A program made the translations under genes and the position numbers. The notes beneath the pieces are model-generated. The model made no database searches and was not told where the DNA came from. It saw only the letters and a list, made by a program, of their open reading frames with translations. 50,754 bases of DNA from Oscillatoria sp. SIO1A7 (lineage in GTDB: Bacteria > Cyanobacteriota > Cyanobacteriia > Cyanobacteriales > Laspinemataceae): positions 1-50,754 of the forward strand of contig JAAHFN010000051.1 of NCBI GenBank assembly GCA_010672965.1. The letters run 5' to 3'. Below, one piece after another: positions 1 to 8,853 of the stretch (position 1 is its first letter; the number at the start of each line of letters is the position of its first letter).

Positions 1-12
1 CGACATAACAGC

Positions 13-46
13 GCAAAATGTATTATATAGTACATTTTGCTTTTTT
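13..46 (+). terminator. Rho-independent terminator of an upstream gene
   Basis: A 10-bp perfect stem (GCAAAATGTA at 13-22 pairing with TACATTTTGC at 31-40) has an 8-base loop and is followed by six T residues. This is the classic intrinsic terminator layout for a plus-strand transcript entering from the left of the window. The gene it serves lies outside. Confidence 0.7.
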
Positions 47-792
47 CAATAGCTAATACCCTCTTATAAGCATAGCGCGATCGCGCCATGTCTGCAAGAG
101 TCATCACTCTTTTTTGGTGATTTTTTTTGAGCATTTATACTTAGTGCATGAATGGGATGCTCCCGCCGAAACCTCGGAGACAGCCATTGCAATTACTTTT
201 TTAGTTATGAATCTTGTCACGCTGTACCGGCAGCAGGTCTCAAGTCTTGTTTTCTATCGATATTACCATCATCTTCTTGTCTATTTACGCTCTTTAAACC
301 GAGGAATTGAGATTAAACCTCAGGTTTTCTCCATATCCGATCATTTGAGCGCGTGACCCAGCCAACTCTAAGCCTTACAGGTTCTAGCCTTTACCATTTC
401 TCAGCAGACCCTATTTAGAAGATTAGGAAGATTATAAAAAACATACCCTTGAAAGCCCAGTCCCCTTGCCCCTTTCAAGAGTATGTTTTTTGTAATTGCC
501 CCTTTTGATGTTGTCGGTGGGTTCCCGGGCTTTCTGGGGCGGAGCATTCCAGTATAATGCATTTCTCTTATAACCCACAGTTATCTCGGGAATGCTGTCG
601 CCCCTACACCTTATTGCGAGAGTCTATCTGCCAACTCAGACGTCAAATCTAAAAAACAACATACCTTGTCCCCCTGCCCCCCTGCCCCCCTGCCCCCCAG
701 TCCCCCAGTCCCCAAGTCCCCCAGTCCCCACGCCCTTCCGGCTAGTATTGTAGAGAATTGCACAAACATTCTGACAGAATTGGAGTGGCCCG
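47..792. other. Intergenic region with repeats, no convincing gene
   Basis: No recognisable protein is encoded here. A GTG-started frame at 114-356 could make 80 residues, but it resembles nothing I know and has no clear ribosome binding site. The stretch holds an inverted-repeat element (479-665, listed separately), a hairpin formed by TTGAAAG/CTTTCAA near 449-478, and a C-rich tandem repeat of CCCCCTGCC/CCCCAGT units at about 669-733, just ahead of the ParA-like gene. Confidence 0.6.
479..665. repeat. Inverted-repeat element, family GTATGTTTTTT (copy 1)
   Basis: The segment is bounded by GAGTATGTTTTTT on the left and AAAAAACAACATACC on the right, imperfect inverted repeats. Its interior has the block GGAGCATTCC ... 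GGGAATGCTGTCGCCCCTAC, itself able to pair through GCATTCC/GGAATGC. A second copy of the same length class and arrangement is at 16380-16555, and the core alone recurs at 10989-11063. There is no coding capacity. It is probably a non-autonomous dispersed element. Confidence 0.6.
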
Positions 793-1554
793 ATGTCCAA
801 AATCGTCTCTATACACTCATATCGGGGTGGAACCGGGAAATCCAACTCGACTGCTAACCTTGCGGCTACTATCGCCAGCTTGGGCAAACGGGTTTGCATT
901 GTGGACACCGACATCCCATCCCCCGGGGTACATGTCCTCTTCGGATTCGACGAAGACAGCATCAAAAAAACCCTCAACGATTTCCTCTGGGGTCGCTGCG
1001 AAATAGCCGCCGCCGCTACTGACGTAACAGATGCTTTGGGAGACAAAGCAACTTCAAACAGCAAATTATATTTAGTTCCCTCCAGCGTAAAAGCACAGGA
1101 TATTGCCCGGGTGCTGCGGGAAGGTTATGACGTACAACTTTTAAATGATGGCTTCCAAGACTTGGTTGACGATCTGAAGCTAGACTACCTGCTTATCGAT
1201 ACTCACCCCGGTCTCAATGAAGAAACCCTGTTGTCTATGACCATCTCCGACATACTGCTGCTGATCCTGCGACCAGACCAACAGGATTTCCAGGGCACCG
1301 CCGTTACAGTCGATGTGGCTCGGAAGCTAGAGGTGCCCAAGTTACTGATGATGGTGAATAAAGCGCCAGAGGCTTTTGACTTCGAGCAAATTAAAGACCA
1401 GGTAGAAACGACCTATGGTGTCCCGGTAGCTGGTATTATGCCTCACTCCGAAGAAATGATGATGCTAGCTAGCAGCGGCATCTTTTGTTTGAAATATCCA
1501 GAGAATTCTCTTTCTCAGGTAATAGAAGGAGTGGCTCGGCAAATTATGGCTTAA
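793..1554 (+). CDS. ParA/MinD-family P-loop ATPase
   Basis: 253 residues. This is a SIMIBI-class ATPase of the MinD/ParA type. Members bind ATP as dimers and position or partition cargo (plasmids, division inhibitors, protein machines). The deviant Walker A is at residues 10-18 (YRGGTGKSN); the signature lysine of the KGGxGK motif is an arginine (R11) here, as in some actinobacterial and cyanobacterial branches. A VDTD motif (residues 37-40) and a Walker-B-like LLIDTHPG near residues 133-140 follow, and MVNKAP fits the base-binding region. No ParB or MinC/E gene is in view, so the cargo is unknown. The start is the ATG directly before the conserved SKIVSIHS strand. C-rich tandem repeats lie just upstream. 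Confidence 0.85.
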   Translation: MSKIVSIHSYRGGTGKSNSTANLAATIASLGKRVCIVDTDIPSPGVHVLFGFDEDSIKKTLNDFLWGRCEIAAAATDVTDALGDKATSNSKLYLVPSSVKAQDIARVLREGYDVQLLNDGFQDLVDDLKLDYLLIDTHPGLNEETLLSMTISDILLLILRPDQQDFQGTAVTVDVARKLEVPKLLMMVNKAPEAFDFEQIKDQVETTYGVPVAGIMPHSEEMMMLASSGIFCLKYPENSLSQVIEGVARQIMA

Positions 1555-2006
1555 GAGTTCGAGCGCTTGAGAGTTTTGAGTTCTTAGCTTGGAGCGGTCA
1601 GCGGTCAGCGGTCAGCGATCGGCGGGCAGCTAAAAGACAAAAGCTGCCCGAAGGAAATGCTATGAATGCCATTAATTCCCAATGCCCCAATGCTTGTGGG
1701 TCACCCAAACTCAACCCCTCTCCGGAGGGCAGGTATTATTCGTTTTTGAAAAATTATCTGTAAGAGACCCAACGCGCTCCCCACCCCTAACCCCTCCCAG
1801 GAGGGGAATCGGAAGTAAGTTCCCCTCCTGGGAGGGGTAGGGGTGGGTTGAAGTCGAAGGAAGCGCATTAATTTATATAGGACTAATAATCCCTACTCCC
1901 AAAAGGGGGAGGTTGCCCAATGCCCAGTTCCCAATTTTATCCTGAGCCTGTCGAAGGGTCCCCAATGCCCAATTCCCCATTCCCAATTCCCCATTCCCAA
2001 TTCCCC
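1555..2006. repeat. Intergenic repeats: tandem repeat, 28-bp inverted repeat and heptamer array
   Basis: About 450 bp without a gene. It contains GCGGTCA tandem units near 1594-1622. A long inverted repeat spans 1780-1847: arms of about 28 bases, C-rich on the left and G-rich on the right, match with one bulged A around an 11-base loop. A CCCAATTCCCCATT/CCCAATG short tandem repeat fills about 1914-2006 and runs right up to the start of the next gene. The inverted repeat could act as a terminator-like hairpin, but it lacks a T-tract. Confidence 0.65.
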
Positions 2007-5000
2007 ATGCCCAATAAATTAATTCAGGCATTGGCATTATCATTAGTTTTGCTGCCAATACCGATCGCCGTCTCAGCCCAGCCGATTGTACCCGCAGGAG
2101 ATGGCACGGGAACGGTTGTCCTTCAAAATGGCAGCGAATTCAAGATCGACGGCGGCCAAATTTCAGAAGATAACACCAATCTCTTCCACAATTTTGAGAG
2201 ATTTGGGCTCGATGCCGGTCAGATTGCTAACTTTCAATCTCCAGCGGGAATTGAAAATATCTTCAGTCGCGTCAGTGGCGGACAGGTATCTTTTATTAAT
2301 GGCCTCATCCAGGTAAGCGGAGCAAATTCTAATTTATTTCTGATTAATCCAGCCGGCATAATCTTTGGGTCTAAGGCTCAGTTAAATGTCCCGGGAGATT
2401 TTACCGCTACAACTGCGAACGGAATTGGATTTGGAGAGCATTGGTTGCTTGCGAGTCAGGAGAACAACTGGAGAAGCTTAGTTGGAACGCCCAGCAAATT
2501 TATCTTTGAACTGGAACCCGTAGGGGCGAATCATTCGAGGAATAATTTTTCTGTTGTAAGTCCTTTGCTAGATAATGCTTCGTCCCTCGAAACGAGCAAT
2601 AGTTTATATATTGAAAACCCCGCGCTAGAGAATGGTTCGCCCCTAGAGCAGACGATTGTTAATTTGGGAAATCTAGCGGTGAAGCCCGGACATAACTTGA
2701 CTCTATTGGGCGGTACTGTTCTGAACTCGGGCAAACTTGCGGGTGGCAATATTGCGATCGCAGCGGTTGCTCCCGGCTCTGTAGTAGAGAGAGAATTAAT
2801 CGCTTCTGCTGCGCCAGATAAGAGCGAAAGAAGCATACTCCGCATCAGCCAACCAGGCCACTTACTGAGTCTGGATATCCAAGTAAATAGCCCTTCGACT
2901 CCTGCCAATATTCCTATATCCCCTGCCAATATTCCCAACTTGCTGGCAGGGGGCGCAGCGAGCCATGCCACCGGCATCCAAGTCCACGGCGATGGCACAG
3001 TCGAGCTAACGGGTTCTGGGATTAGGGCAAATAGAGGCGATTTGGTTCTGATCGGGCAGACCGGCAACCGAAATTTATCTCCCCTGCTTAACGAACCTTT
3101 GCTTAATGAACCTTTGCTTAATGGCAAAAATGCAATGCTGTCGGCTAGCAATAATTTGACTTTAATAGGAAGCGAGCTAGCAACTACAGAAAACCTGACT
3201 ATTTTAGCGGGAGATACGGTGCGGGTTAGAGAAGGCTCTATGGCGGCGGCGGGAAATATTGAGATTAGAGGCGATCGCTCTATTGACATTCTCGCCCTAA
3301 ACTCCAGCATCCCCGCATTCCAATCTCGCGGAAACATCGTCCTAACTAGCAATGGCAGTATTTCTGGAGATGCTCGCTTTAGCAGCGGCGGCAACTTCTC
3401 TATTTTCGGAGATTTTTTTAGTTTTTACGACCCCATAGTATCTTCCGCAGGAGATGTGATTTTTGGCGACTATACTGGCGCTTCTCTAAAAATAGAAGCT
3501 GTGGGTAGCATTACCGGCATCAATATCAACATAACTCAGCCAGATATCGCAGTTGCCGGCTCCGATCCAGATATCGAAATTTTAAGTAGCAGCCCGTCAG
3601 TTATTCTGCGCGCTGGAGTTAGCAACCTCGCCAATCCCAGCAACGTTCCTCCAGCCCTAGAAGTAGAAAATGCCAGTTTTAACGGCACCCCCGCCCCAAC
3701 AAATAACGGTATTTTTATCGGTAATATAGCCACTGCTGGAGGGCCGGCCATTTTGTCGGCTTCCGGAGAGGTAATAACGGGTAGCATTACCACTGCAGGG
3801 GGAGATATTAGCGCGACTAGCAATGCCGGTGCCGTAACTGTTGCTGGGGAACTGCTCTCCGGCGGCGGCAATGTTGCGATCGCTTCCCAATCGGAACTCG
3901 CGACTAATAATATTGCTACTGCTGGGGGCGATATCTCTTTAACTAGCAATGCCGGGAATGTAGCAGCTAATGGAGAACTACTTTCGGAGGGCGGCAATGT
4001 TGCGATCGCTTCCCAATCGGAACTCGCGACTAATAATATTGCTACTGCTGGGGGCGATATCTCTTTAACCAGCAATGCCGGGAATGTAGCGGCTAATGGA
4101 GAACTACTTTCGGGCGGCGGCAATGTTGCGATCGCTTCCCAATCGGAACTCGCGACTAATAATATTGCTACTGCTGGAGGCAATATCTCTTTAACTAGCA
4201 ATGCCGGGAATATAGCAGCTAATGGAGAACTACTTTCGGGCGGCGGCAATGTTGCGATCGCTGCTTCGGGAAATATTGCTACCAATAATATCTCCAGTTC
4301 TGGCGGAGAAGTCAGCGCTATTAGCAGGGCTGGCAATCTAACAATAGAAGGAGATATTCTGTCAGCAGGAGACGCAGATAGCGGGAACGTGACTTTAGAG
4401 GCAGCGAACGATCTGGCGATCCCTAGCAATATTGATGCGGGGAGCAGCGATATTACTTTGACCGGCAACGAAATTGACTTAACGGGCAATGTCAGTGGAA
4501 CTGGAAATCTCTTGCTCCAGCCCGCAGACCCTTCCCTGACTATTGCGATCGGTGGAGAAAGCGCCCTTGCCAGCGGATTAGATCTAACCGATATGGATTT
4601 AGCCGCTTTGCAAGAAGGTTTTAGGGAAATTGCGATCGGTCGGAGGGACGGCACCGGCAATATTACCGTAGCTAGCAATGTTGACTTTAGCGACCCTGTC
4701 GTCCTCCAATCCCCCGCTGGAGCAGGGGCTATTATTGTCGATGGCGAAATTAGCCTTTTGGAAGATACGACGATTCGTTTCGATACTGCCGAGCCGACTA
4801 TTCTGAATCAAGGGGTAATTACTGAAGGAACAGACCTGGCTTTCGGCAATATATTTCTGGCTGCGGACGTTACTTTCAGCACCGGAGAAGGAGCCGGAGA
4901 TATTATTTTTTCCGGGACGATTGACGGCGGGCAGAATTTGCGAGCGATCGCCGGCACTGGCGCTGTCGAGTTTCTAGGCAGGGTTGGTGGCAGCGTGCCC

Positions 5001-8000
5001 CTGAGTTCCCTGGATGTGGAAGCAGCAACGATCGCGATCGCTCGGAATCTAAACACCAGTGGTAATATCCTCTTGAATGGCGCGACGACTCTAACCGATC
5101 GATTAGCAATAGAGACAGATAACGCCGATATTATTTTTAGAGGGACTCTGGATAGCGAAGCGAACGAAGCCAATGCTTTGACCCTCAATGCAGGAAGCGG
5201 AAATATTGCATTTGAAGAAACAGTCGGGGCGAATATCAGTTTGGGCGAGCTGTCGATTGTTAGCGCTGGCAATGTCGCGGCCACTTCATCTATAAGGGCA
5301 ACGGCCTTGGAACAGTTAGAAGGCAATGTCACCGTAGTTCAAGGGGAGATAGCGATCGCCGAAGCAATTCAACTGCAAGCAGAGACAATTCAACTATTTG
5401 GCGAGACAACTGCTGGGGCAACTATCCAATTAAATAGCAGCGGTGGCATTGGCGCGAATAATCTAACTACAGAAACTGGGGATATCGTTATAGGCGCAGA
5501 AACAGGCAGTATTAACGTTGGCGAGATTGCTGCCAGTGGCGGCAGAATTGAAATAAGCAGCCAGCTTGGCAATATCAACCCGAGGGACATCAACTCTGGC
5601 GGCGGCGATATTGCTCTATCCAGCGAGATGGGTGCAATAACTGCCAATAATATAGCTTCCGAAGGGGGGAATGTTGACCTAAATAGCCCGTCGAGCAATT
5701 TGACTGTTGGCGAGATTTCCTCGGCGGGCGGGAATATTTCTATTGTCAGTGGGGGAGACGTTACTACCCGGGATATTATTTCCGAAGGCGGGCAGATTGC
5801 GATCGCGATTGAAACTGGCGACTTAGGTAGAGGCGGTTCGCGAACCGCCCCTACGGAGCAAATCGAGCAAACGACCGCCGAGGAAGCGCCCGAGAACGGA
5901 CAAGTCGAAGAGTTGCGAGGAAATATTGCCTCTGGGGGCGGGGATATCGAGATTGAAATTGAAACGGGCAATATAAATGTTGGCGAGATTGTCTCGGCGG
6001 GCGGGGATATTACTTTGAGTAGCGAACGGGGGGCGATCGCCACTGAAGATATTAACGCCAGTGGATTGCTAGGTGGAGGTTCTGTGGAGATAGAGATAGC
6101 CTCTTCTCCCGCCGAGCCAAGCGATCGACCGGAAATCCAAACCGGAAACATTATCTCTAGTGCCAGTCAGGGCAACGGCGGCAACGTAACTCTAGAATCT
6201 ACTAATAATATAGAAGTCGGTTATATAGATACTCAAGGGGGTTCCTTCGGCTTTACTGGAGGAAATGTGGAGATTGTCGCGCCGGGATTTTTCCGAGGTA
6301 CGGGCATAATTGCCGACCAAAATAACATTGAAGCCAGCATTTCCACAGCCGCTGGAGAAGAGGGAGGAGAAATTACAATTCGCCACGGTGGCGGCCAGCA
6401 ACAAGTCCCGTTTGAAATCGGCGATGCAGAACTAGCGGGGGTCGCGGGCGCTCTAACTACTGCTGCGACTAATACTATTTTGCCCCCGCAAACAGTAACT
6501 TTTTCGCTCAGTCAGGGAAACATTAATATTATTACCAATCGACGCCAGTCTGGTATAGGCTCCCAAGGAAGCGACTCCAGTGGCTCGAATCTATTTAGTT
6601 CGACGGCTATAACGCGGCTATTCGATCCGCTTGGCCAAATCGAGCAGACTACTAGATTTAGTAGCAATGTCGATAGGGTAGAGAAATTGCAAGGAGACAA
6701 CCAAGTCTCTCAGCAAACTGTTTTGGCCAGCGATCGCGACCTGCTATCTCTGCTGAGGATTGACAATCTGCTCCGGCAAAACAACCTAAGCGCCGCCTTG
6801 CCGGAAATCGAGCTATTCCGACAAGGGGAATTTGAGAAATTCTTAGGTTCTGAGCTAGCGGAGCAAAACCCGGACAGGAGCGATCGCTTAAGCCTAGAAA
6901 ATATTATGGAAAGGTTGCGCATCATGGGGCAGGAAACCGGCACTAACCCGGCGATCGTTTATGTGTTTGCCAGACCCGAACGATTGGAGCTAGTCTTAGT
7001 AACCCCCGATGGCGTTCCCGTTCATCAAAGCATTCCCGAAGCATCGAGGGATATGCTCTTCCCGGTAGCGCGAGAATTTAGGGCTCAAATTACCAACATT
7101 AGAAGCTTAAAGAGGAAGAGTTATTTAGCCCCAAGCCAGCAACTTTATCAGTGGCTGATTGCCCCCTTGGAAGAAACTATGGCAGCGCGGGGCATCGATT
7201 TATTGATGTTTTCGATGGATGCCGGCTTGCGTTCTCTACCTTTGGCGGCTTTGCACGATGGGGAAAAGTTCTTAGTCCAGAAGTATCGCTTTAGCTTGAT
7301 TCCCAGTCTGAACTTGACGGATACTCGCTACCAAGACATCCGAGATAGACAAGTTTTGGCGATGGGAGCGTCAGAGTTTCAGAATCAACAACCCTTGCCC
7401 GCCGTACCCGCAGAATTGAGAGCGATCGCTGGGGAATTGGGGCAAGGTGAGTTTTTCTTGAACGAAGCTTTTACCTTAGAGAATCTCAAAACTCAACGCG
7501 CCTCAGAGCCTTTTGCTATAGTTCACCTCGCGACCCATGCCGAGTTTCGATCTGGAAATGCCGCGAAATCCTATATCCAGCTCTGGGACGAGCAATTATC
7601 CCTCGATCGCCTGCGTTCCTTGCAATGGAATAAACCTCCGGTGGAACTGTTGGTACTCTCTGCCTGTCGCACTGCCCTCGGGGACGAGCAAGCTGAATTG
7701 GGATTTGGCGGATTAGCAGTTCAGGCCGGCGCAAAATCCGCCCTTGCCAGTCTCTGGTATGTCAGCGACGAAGGGACTTTAGCATTGATGACCGAGTTTT
7801 ATCGCCAATTGCGCTTGGCACCGAACAAAGCAGAAGCATTGCGGTTGGCTCAGATTGAAATGCTTTCCGGTCGCGTTCTGATTGAAAATGGCGAAGTCAA
7901 AGGCTCTAGAGGTAATATTTCTCTACCACCAGAACTGGCCAATATTTCCGCCCGCGATTTGTCTCATCCTTATTATTGGGCTGCTTTCACTGCGATCGGC

Positions 8001-8012
8001 AGTCCTTTTTAA
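2007..8012 (+). CDS. Filamentous-haemagglutinin-type secreted protein with C-terminal CHAT protease domain
   Basis: 2001 residues from the ATG at 2007. The frame stays open back to 1920, but those 29 codons are CCCAATTCC-type tandem repeat, and a good signal peptide begins at 2007 (MPNKLIQALALSLVLLPIPI, then AVSAQ). Residues ~25-200 are a TPS haemagglutination-activity domain with the NPAG motif, used for export by a two-partner TpsB porin (none in view). The middle ~1200 residues are glycine-rich beta-helix repeats of the GGDI/GNV type. The last ~330 residues are a CHAT (caspase-HetF) domain: His in HLATHAEF (about H1844) and Cys in VLSACRTALG (about C1887) form the expected dyad. The join of a secretion and adhesin architecture to a caspase-like protease is known in cyanobacteria, but its substrate is not. 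Oddities: exact 126-bp tandem repeats and a dispersed palindrome inside the coding frame. Confidence 0.9.
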   Translation: MPNKLIQALALSLVLLPIPIAVSAQPIVPAGDGTGTVVLQNGSEFKIDGGQISEDNTNLFHNFERFGLDAGQIANFQSPAGIENIFSRVSGGQVSFINGLIQVSGANSNLFLINPAGIIFGSKAQLNVPGDFTATTANGIGFGEHWLLASQENNWRSLVGTPSKFIFELEPVGANHSRNNFSVVSPLLDNASSLETSNSLYIENPALENGSPLEQTIVNLGNLAVKPGHNLTLLGGTVLNSGKLAGGNIAIAAVAPGSVVERELIASAAPDKSERSILRISQPGHLLSLDIQVNSPSTPANIPISPANIPNLLAGGAASHATGIQVHGDGTVELTGSGIRANRGDLVLIGQTGNRNLSPLLNEPLLNEPLLNGKNAMLSASNNLTLIGSELATTENLTILAGDTVRVREGSMAAAGNIEIRGDRSIDILALNSSIPAFQSRGNIVLTSNGSISGDARFSSGGNFSIFGDFFSFYDPIVSSAGDVIFGDYTGASLKIEAVGSITGININITQPDIAVAGSDPDIEILSSSPSVILRAGVSNLANPSNVPPALEVENASFNGTPAPTNNGIFIGNIATAGGPAILSASGEVITGSITTAGGDISATSNAGAVTVAGELLSGGGNVAIASQSELATNNIATAGGDISLTSNAGNVAANGELLSEGGNVAIASQSELATNNIATAGGDISLTSNAGNVAANGELLSGGGNVAIASQSELATNNIATAGGNISLTSNAGNIAANGELLSGGGNVAIAASGNIATNNISSSGGEVSAISRAGNLTIEGDILSAGDADSGNVTLEAANDLAIPSNIDAGSSDITLTGNEIDLTGNVSGTGNLLLQPADPSLTIAIGGESALASGLDLTDMDLAALQEGFREIAIGRRDGTGNITVASNVDFSDPVVLQSPAGAGAIIVDGEISLLEDTTIRFDTAEPTILNQGVITEGTDLAFGNIFLAADVTFSTGEGAGDIIFSGTIDGGQNLRAIAGTGAVEFLGRVGGSVPLSSLDVEAATIAIARNLNTSGNILLNGATTLTDRLAIETDNADIIFRGTLDSEANEANALTLNAGSGNIAFEETVGANISLGELSIVSAGNVAATSSIRATALEQLEGNVTVVQGEIAIAEAIQLQAETIQLFGETTAGATIQLNSSGGIGANNLTTETGDIVIGAETGSINVGEIAASGGRIEISSQLGNINPRDINSGGGDIALSSEMGAITANNIASEGGNVDLNSPSSNLTVGEISSAGGNISIVSGGDVTTRDIISEGGQIAIAIETGDLGRGGSRTAPTEQIEQTTAEEAPENGQVEELRGNIASGGGDIEIEIETGNINVGEIVSAGGDITLSSERGAIATEDINASGLLGGGSVEIEIASSPAEPSDRPEIQTGNIISSASQGNGGNVTLESTNNIEVGYIDTQGGSFGFTGGNVEIVAPGFFRGTGIIADQNNIEASISTAAGEEGGEITIRHGGGQQQVPFEIGDAELAGVAGALTTAATNTILPPQTVTFSLSQGNINIITNRRQSGIGSQGSDSSGSNLFSSTAITRLFDPLGQIEQTTRFSSNVDRVEKLQGDNQVSQQTVLASDRDLLSLLRIDNLLRQNNLSAALPEIELFRQGEFEKFLGSELAEQNPDRSDRLSLENIMERLRIMGQETGTNPAIVYVFARPERLELVLVTPDGVPVHQSIPEASRDMLFPVAREFRAQITNIRSLKRKSYLAPSQQLYQWLIAPLEETMAARGIDLLMFSMDAGLRSLPLAALHDGEKFLVQKYRFSLIPSLNLTDTRYQDIRDRQVLAMGASEFQNQQPLPAVPAELRAIAGELGQGEFFLNEAFTLENLKTQRASEPFAIVHLATHAEFRSGNAAKSYIQLWDEQLSLDRLRSLQWNKPPVELLVLSACRTALGDEQAELGFGGLAVQAGAKSALASLWYVSDEGTLALMTEFYRQLRLAPNKAEALRLAQIEMLSGRVLIENGEVKGSRGNISLPPELANISARDLSHPYYWAAFTAIGSPF
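3848..4263 (+). repeat. 126-bp tandem repeat inside the haemagglutinin gene
   Basis: A 126-bp (42-codon) unit repeats three times with a partial fourth copy. The motif GGCAATGTTGCGATCGC recurs at a constant 126-base spacing (its ATG at 3871, 3997, 4123, 4249). Units 2 and 3 are almost identical, which points to recent duplication. Each unit carries one GCGATCGC. The encoded peptide runs from GELLSGGGNVAIASQ through to TSNAGNVAAN. Copy number is likely to vary between strains. Confidence 0.95.
5827..5854. repeat. Dispersed palindrome inserted in frame in the haemagglutinin gene
   Basis: A 28-base near-perfect palindrome, from GTAGAGGCGG to CCGCCCCTAC around TTCGCGAA. It belongs to the GTAGGGGC...GCCCCTAC hairpins seen in this window's spacers (for example 8195-8272, 14771-14841, 21493-21520). 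Here it lies in coding DNA and is read as GRGGSRTAPT, unlike the surrounding beta-helix repeats. A partial relative (GTAGGGGCGAATCATTCG) occurs at 2521-2538 in the same gene. Confidence 0.7.
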
Positions 8013-8415
8013 ACTAGCCTTTTGCCAAGACAATAAAAGCTGCTTACGGCAGGAGATAAAATATCTTTAAAACTTACGCAGATCGTGGAAATATAACCCT
8101 AAATTTAGGGGGGCGATCGCGAATTGCACCCTACACATATAGAGGTAATGTGTAAGTCTCGATCTTATATCAAATACGGCTAAATACTCATAAATTCTGT
8201 AGGGGCAATCCCCCCGTGGTTGCCCCGATTGGTGTTGGGCGGGCGGGGCGCTCCCGAGGGCACCGCCCCTACAAATATTGTATAGCACTACGGACGCTTG
8301 GTTAGGACAGTTCAAATCTCGCTCCTGGCTAGTAATATAACGGCAAGGCTTGTGCTGATAGCTGACTGCTGATAGCTGACTGCTATAACTGTTTAACCGG
8401 ATTCGATCTTAACAT
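8013..8415. other. Intergenic region of dispersed hairpin repeats
   Basis: No gene is seen. The stretch contains ATATCAAATACGG (about 8167) and TTTAACCGGATTCGAT (about 8392), which resemble the ends of the ATATCAAATCCG family. Between them is a GTAGGGGCAATCCCC...GGCACCGCCCCTAC hairpin (about 8200-8272). A short tandem repeat TGATAGCTGACTGC sits at about 8355-8385. It separates the convergent haemagglutinin gene and the DUF4926-like gene, and no T-tract terminator is evident. Confidence 0.6.
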
Positions 8416-8658
8416 TTATACTGCTTCCTCCAAAAGCCTGACCTGCAAAACTTCATTGCTTCTCAAAGGTTCTATCTGCGACTCGGCCACTGTAATCACT
8501 GCAATAGTTTCTCCTAAAGCATTAAACACCTCCAGACTGTACCCATCTTCATCCACTGCAGGGTGATGCTCCACAATGGTTGCAACATCTCCCCGACGCA
8601 TATTGTACTCGGGGAGATCCTCCTTTAGTGCCACTCGTTTAAACAGCTCAAATGTCAT
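8416..8658 (-). CDS. DUF4926-domain small protein
   Basis: 80 residues. The sequence (FELFKRVAL near the N-terminus, then LPEYNMRRGDVATIVEH and DGYSLEVFNALGETIAV) matches what I know of the DUF4926 family: small, mostly beta proteins common in cyanobacteria and often encoded beside a DUF6883-like or other small protein in toxin-antitoxin-like pairs. It is the last gene of a three-gene minus-strand cassette; its ATG lies three bases after the stop of the gene before it, so the two are co-transcribed. The molecular function is unknown. The pairing suggests it may be the antitoxin or immunity half, which is inference. Confidence 0.8.
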   Translation of the reverse strand: MTFELFKRVALKEDLPEYNMRRGDVATIVEHHPAVDEDGYSLEVFNALGETIAVITVAESQIEPLRSNEVLQVRLLEEAV

Positions 8659-8661
8659 TGC

Positions 8662-8847
8662 TTACGCCTCCTTATTTGGAAATAGAGTAATCAACTTGGT
8701 TCGTTTAGACTGAGATTCTACCATCCAAATCGTGACAACTGGCAATGTTTTCTTTTTGGCGGGAGAAGAAAACGCGATCGAGATCGCCTCTTTACTGCCC
8801 AATTTGCTCCTTGGTATATATTTTGCCGTTGAAAAGGTAGGGGGCAT
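8662..8847 (-). CDS. Small hypothetical protein, possibly the C-terminal part of a DUF6883-like protein
   Basis: 61 residues. The C-terminal pattern VVTIWMVES...KLITLFP resembles the end of DUF6883 proteins, which are commonly encoded directly before DUF4926 genes. The usual protein is about 100 residues or more, and the conserved N-terminal half is missing, so this may be a truncated gene that kept its reading frame. It starts six bases after the stop of the CdiI-like gene and ends three bases before the DUF4926 start, so it sits within one transcript. A GGAG (in AAGGAGGCG) just before its stop can serve as the ribosome binding site of the next gene. Confidence 0.5.
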   Translation of the reverse strand: MPPTFSTAKYIPRSKLGSKEAISIAFSSPAKKKTLPVVTIWMVESQSKRTKLITLFPNKEA

Positions 8848-8853
8848 AACGCC

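Noticed and set aside
636-1064. 142-residue minus-strand frame opposite the ParA-like start
   Set aside because: Its C-terminus is GGQGGRGAGG from the C-rich tandem repeat and the rest mirrors the ATPase gene.
2531-6943. Several long minus-strand frames opposite the haemagglutinin gene
   Set aside because: They mirror the repeat-rich, high-GC coding strand, have proline/serine/isoleucine-heavy composition and no recognisable domain.
8305-8340. GTTCAAATC resembling a tRNA T-loop
   Set aside because: No paired T-stem, acceptor stem or anticodon arm could be drawn around it.
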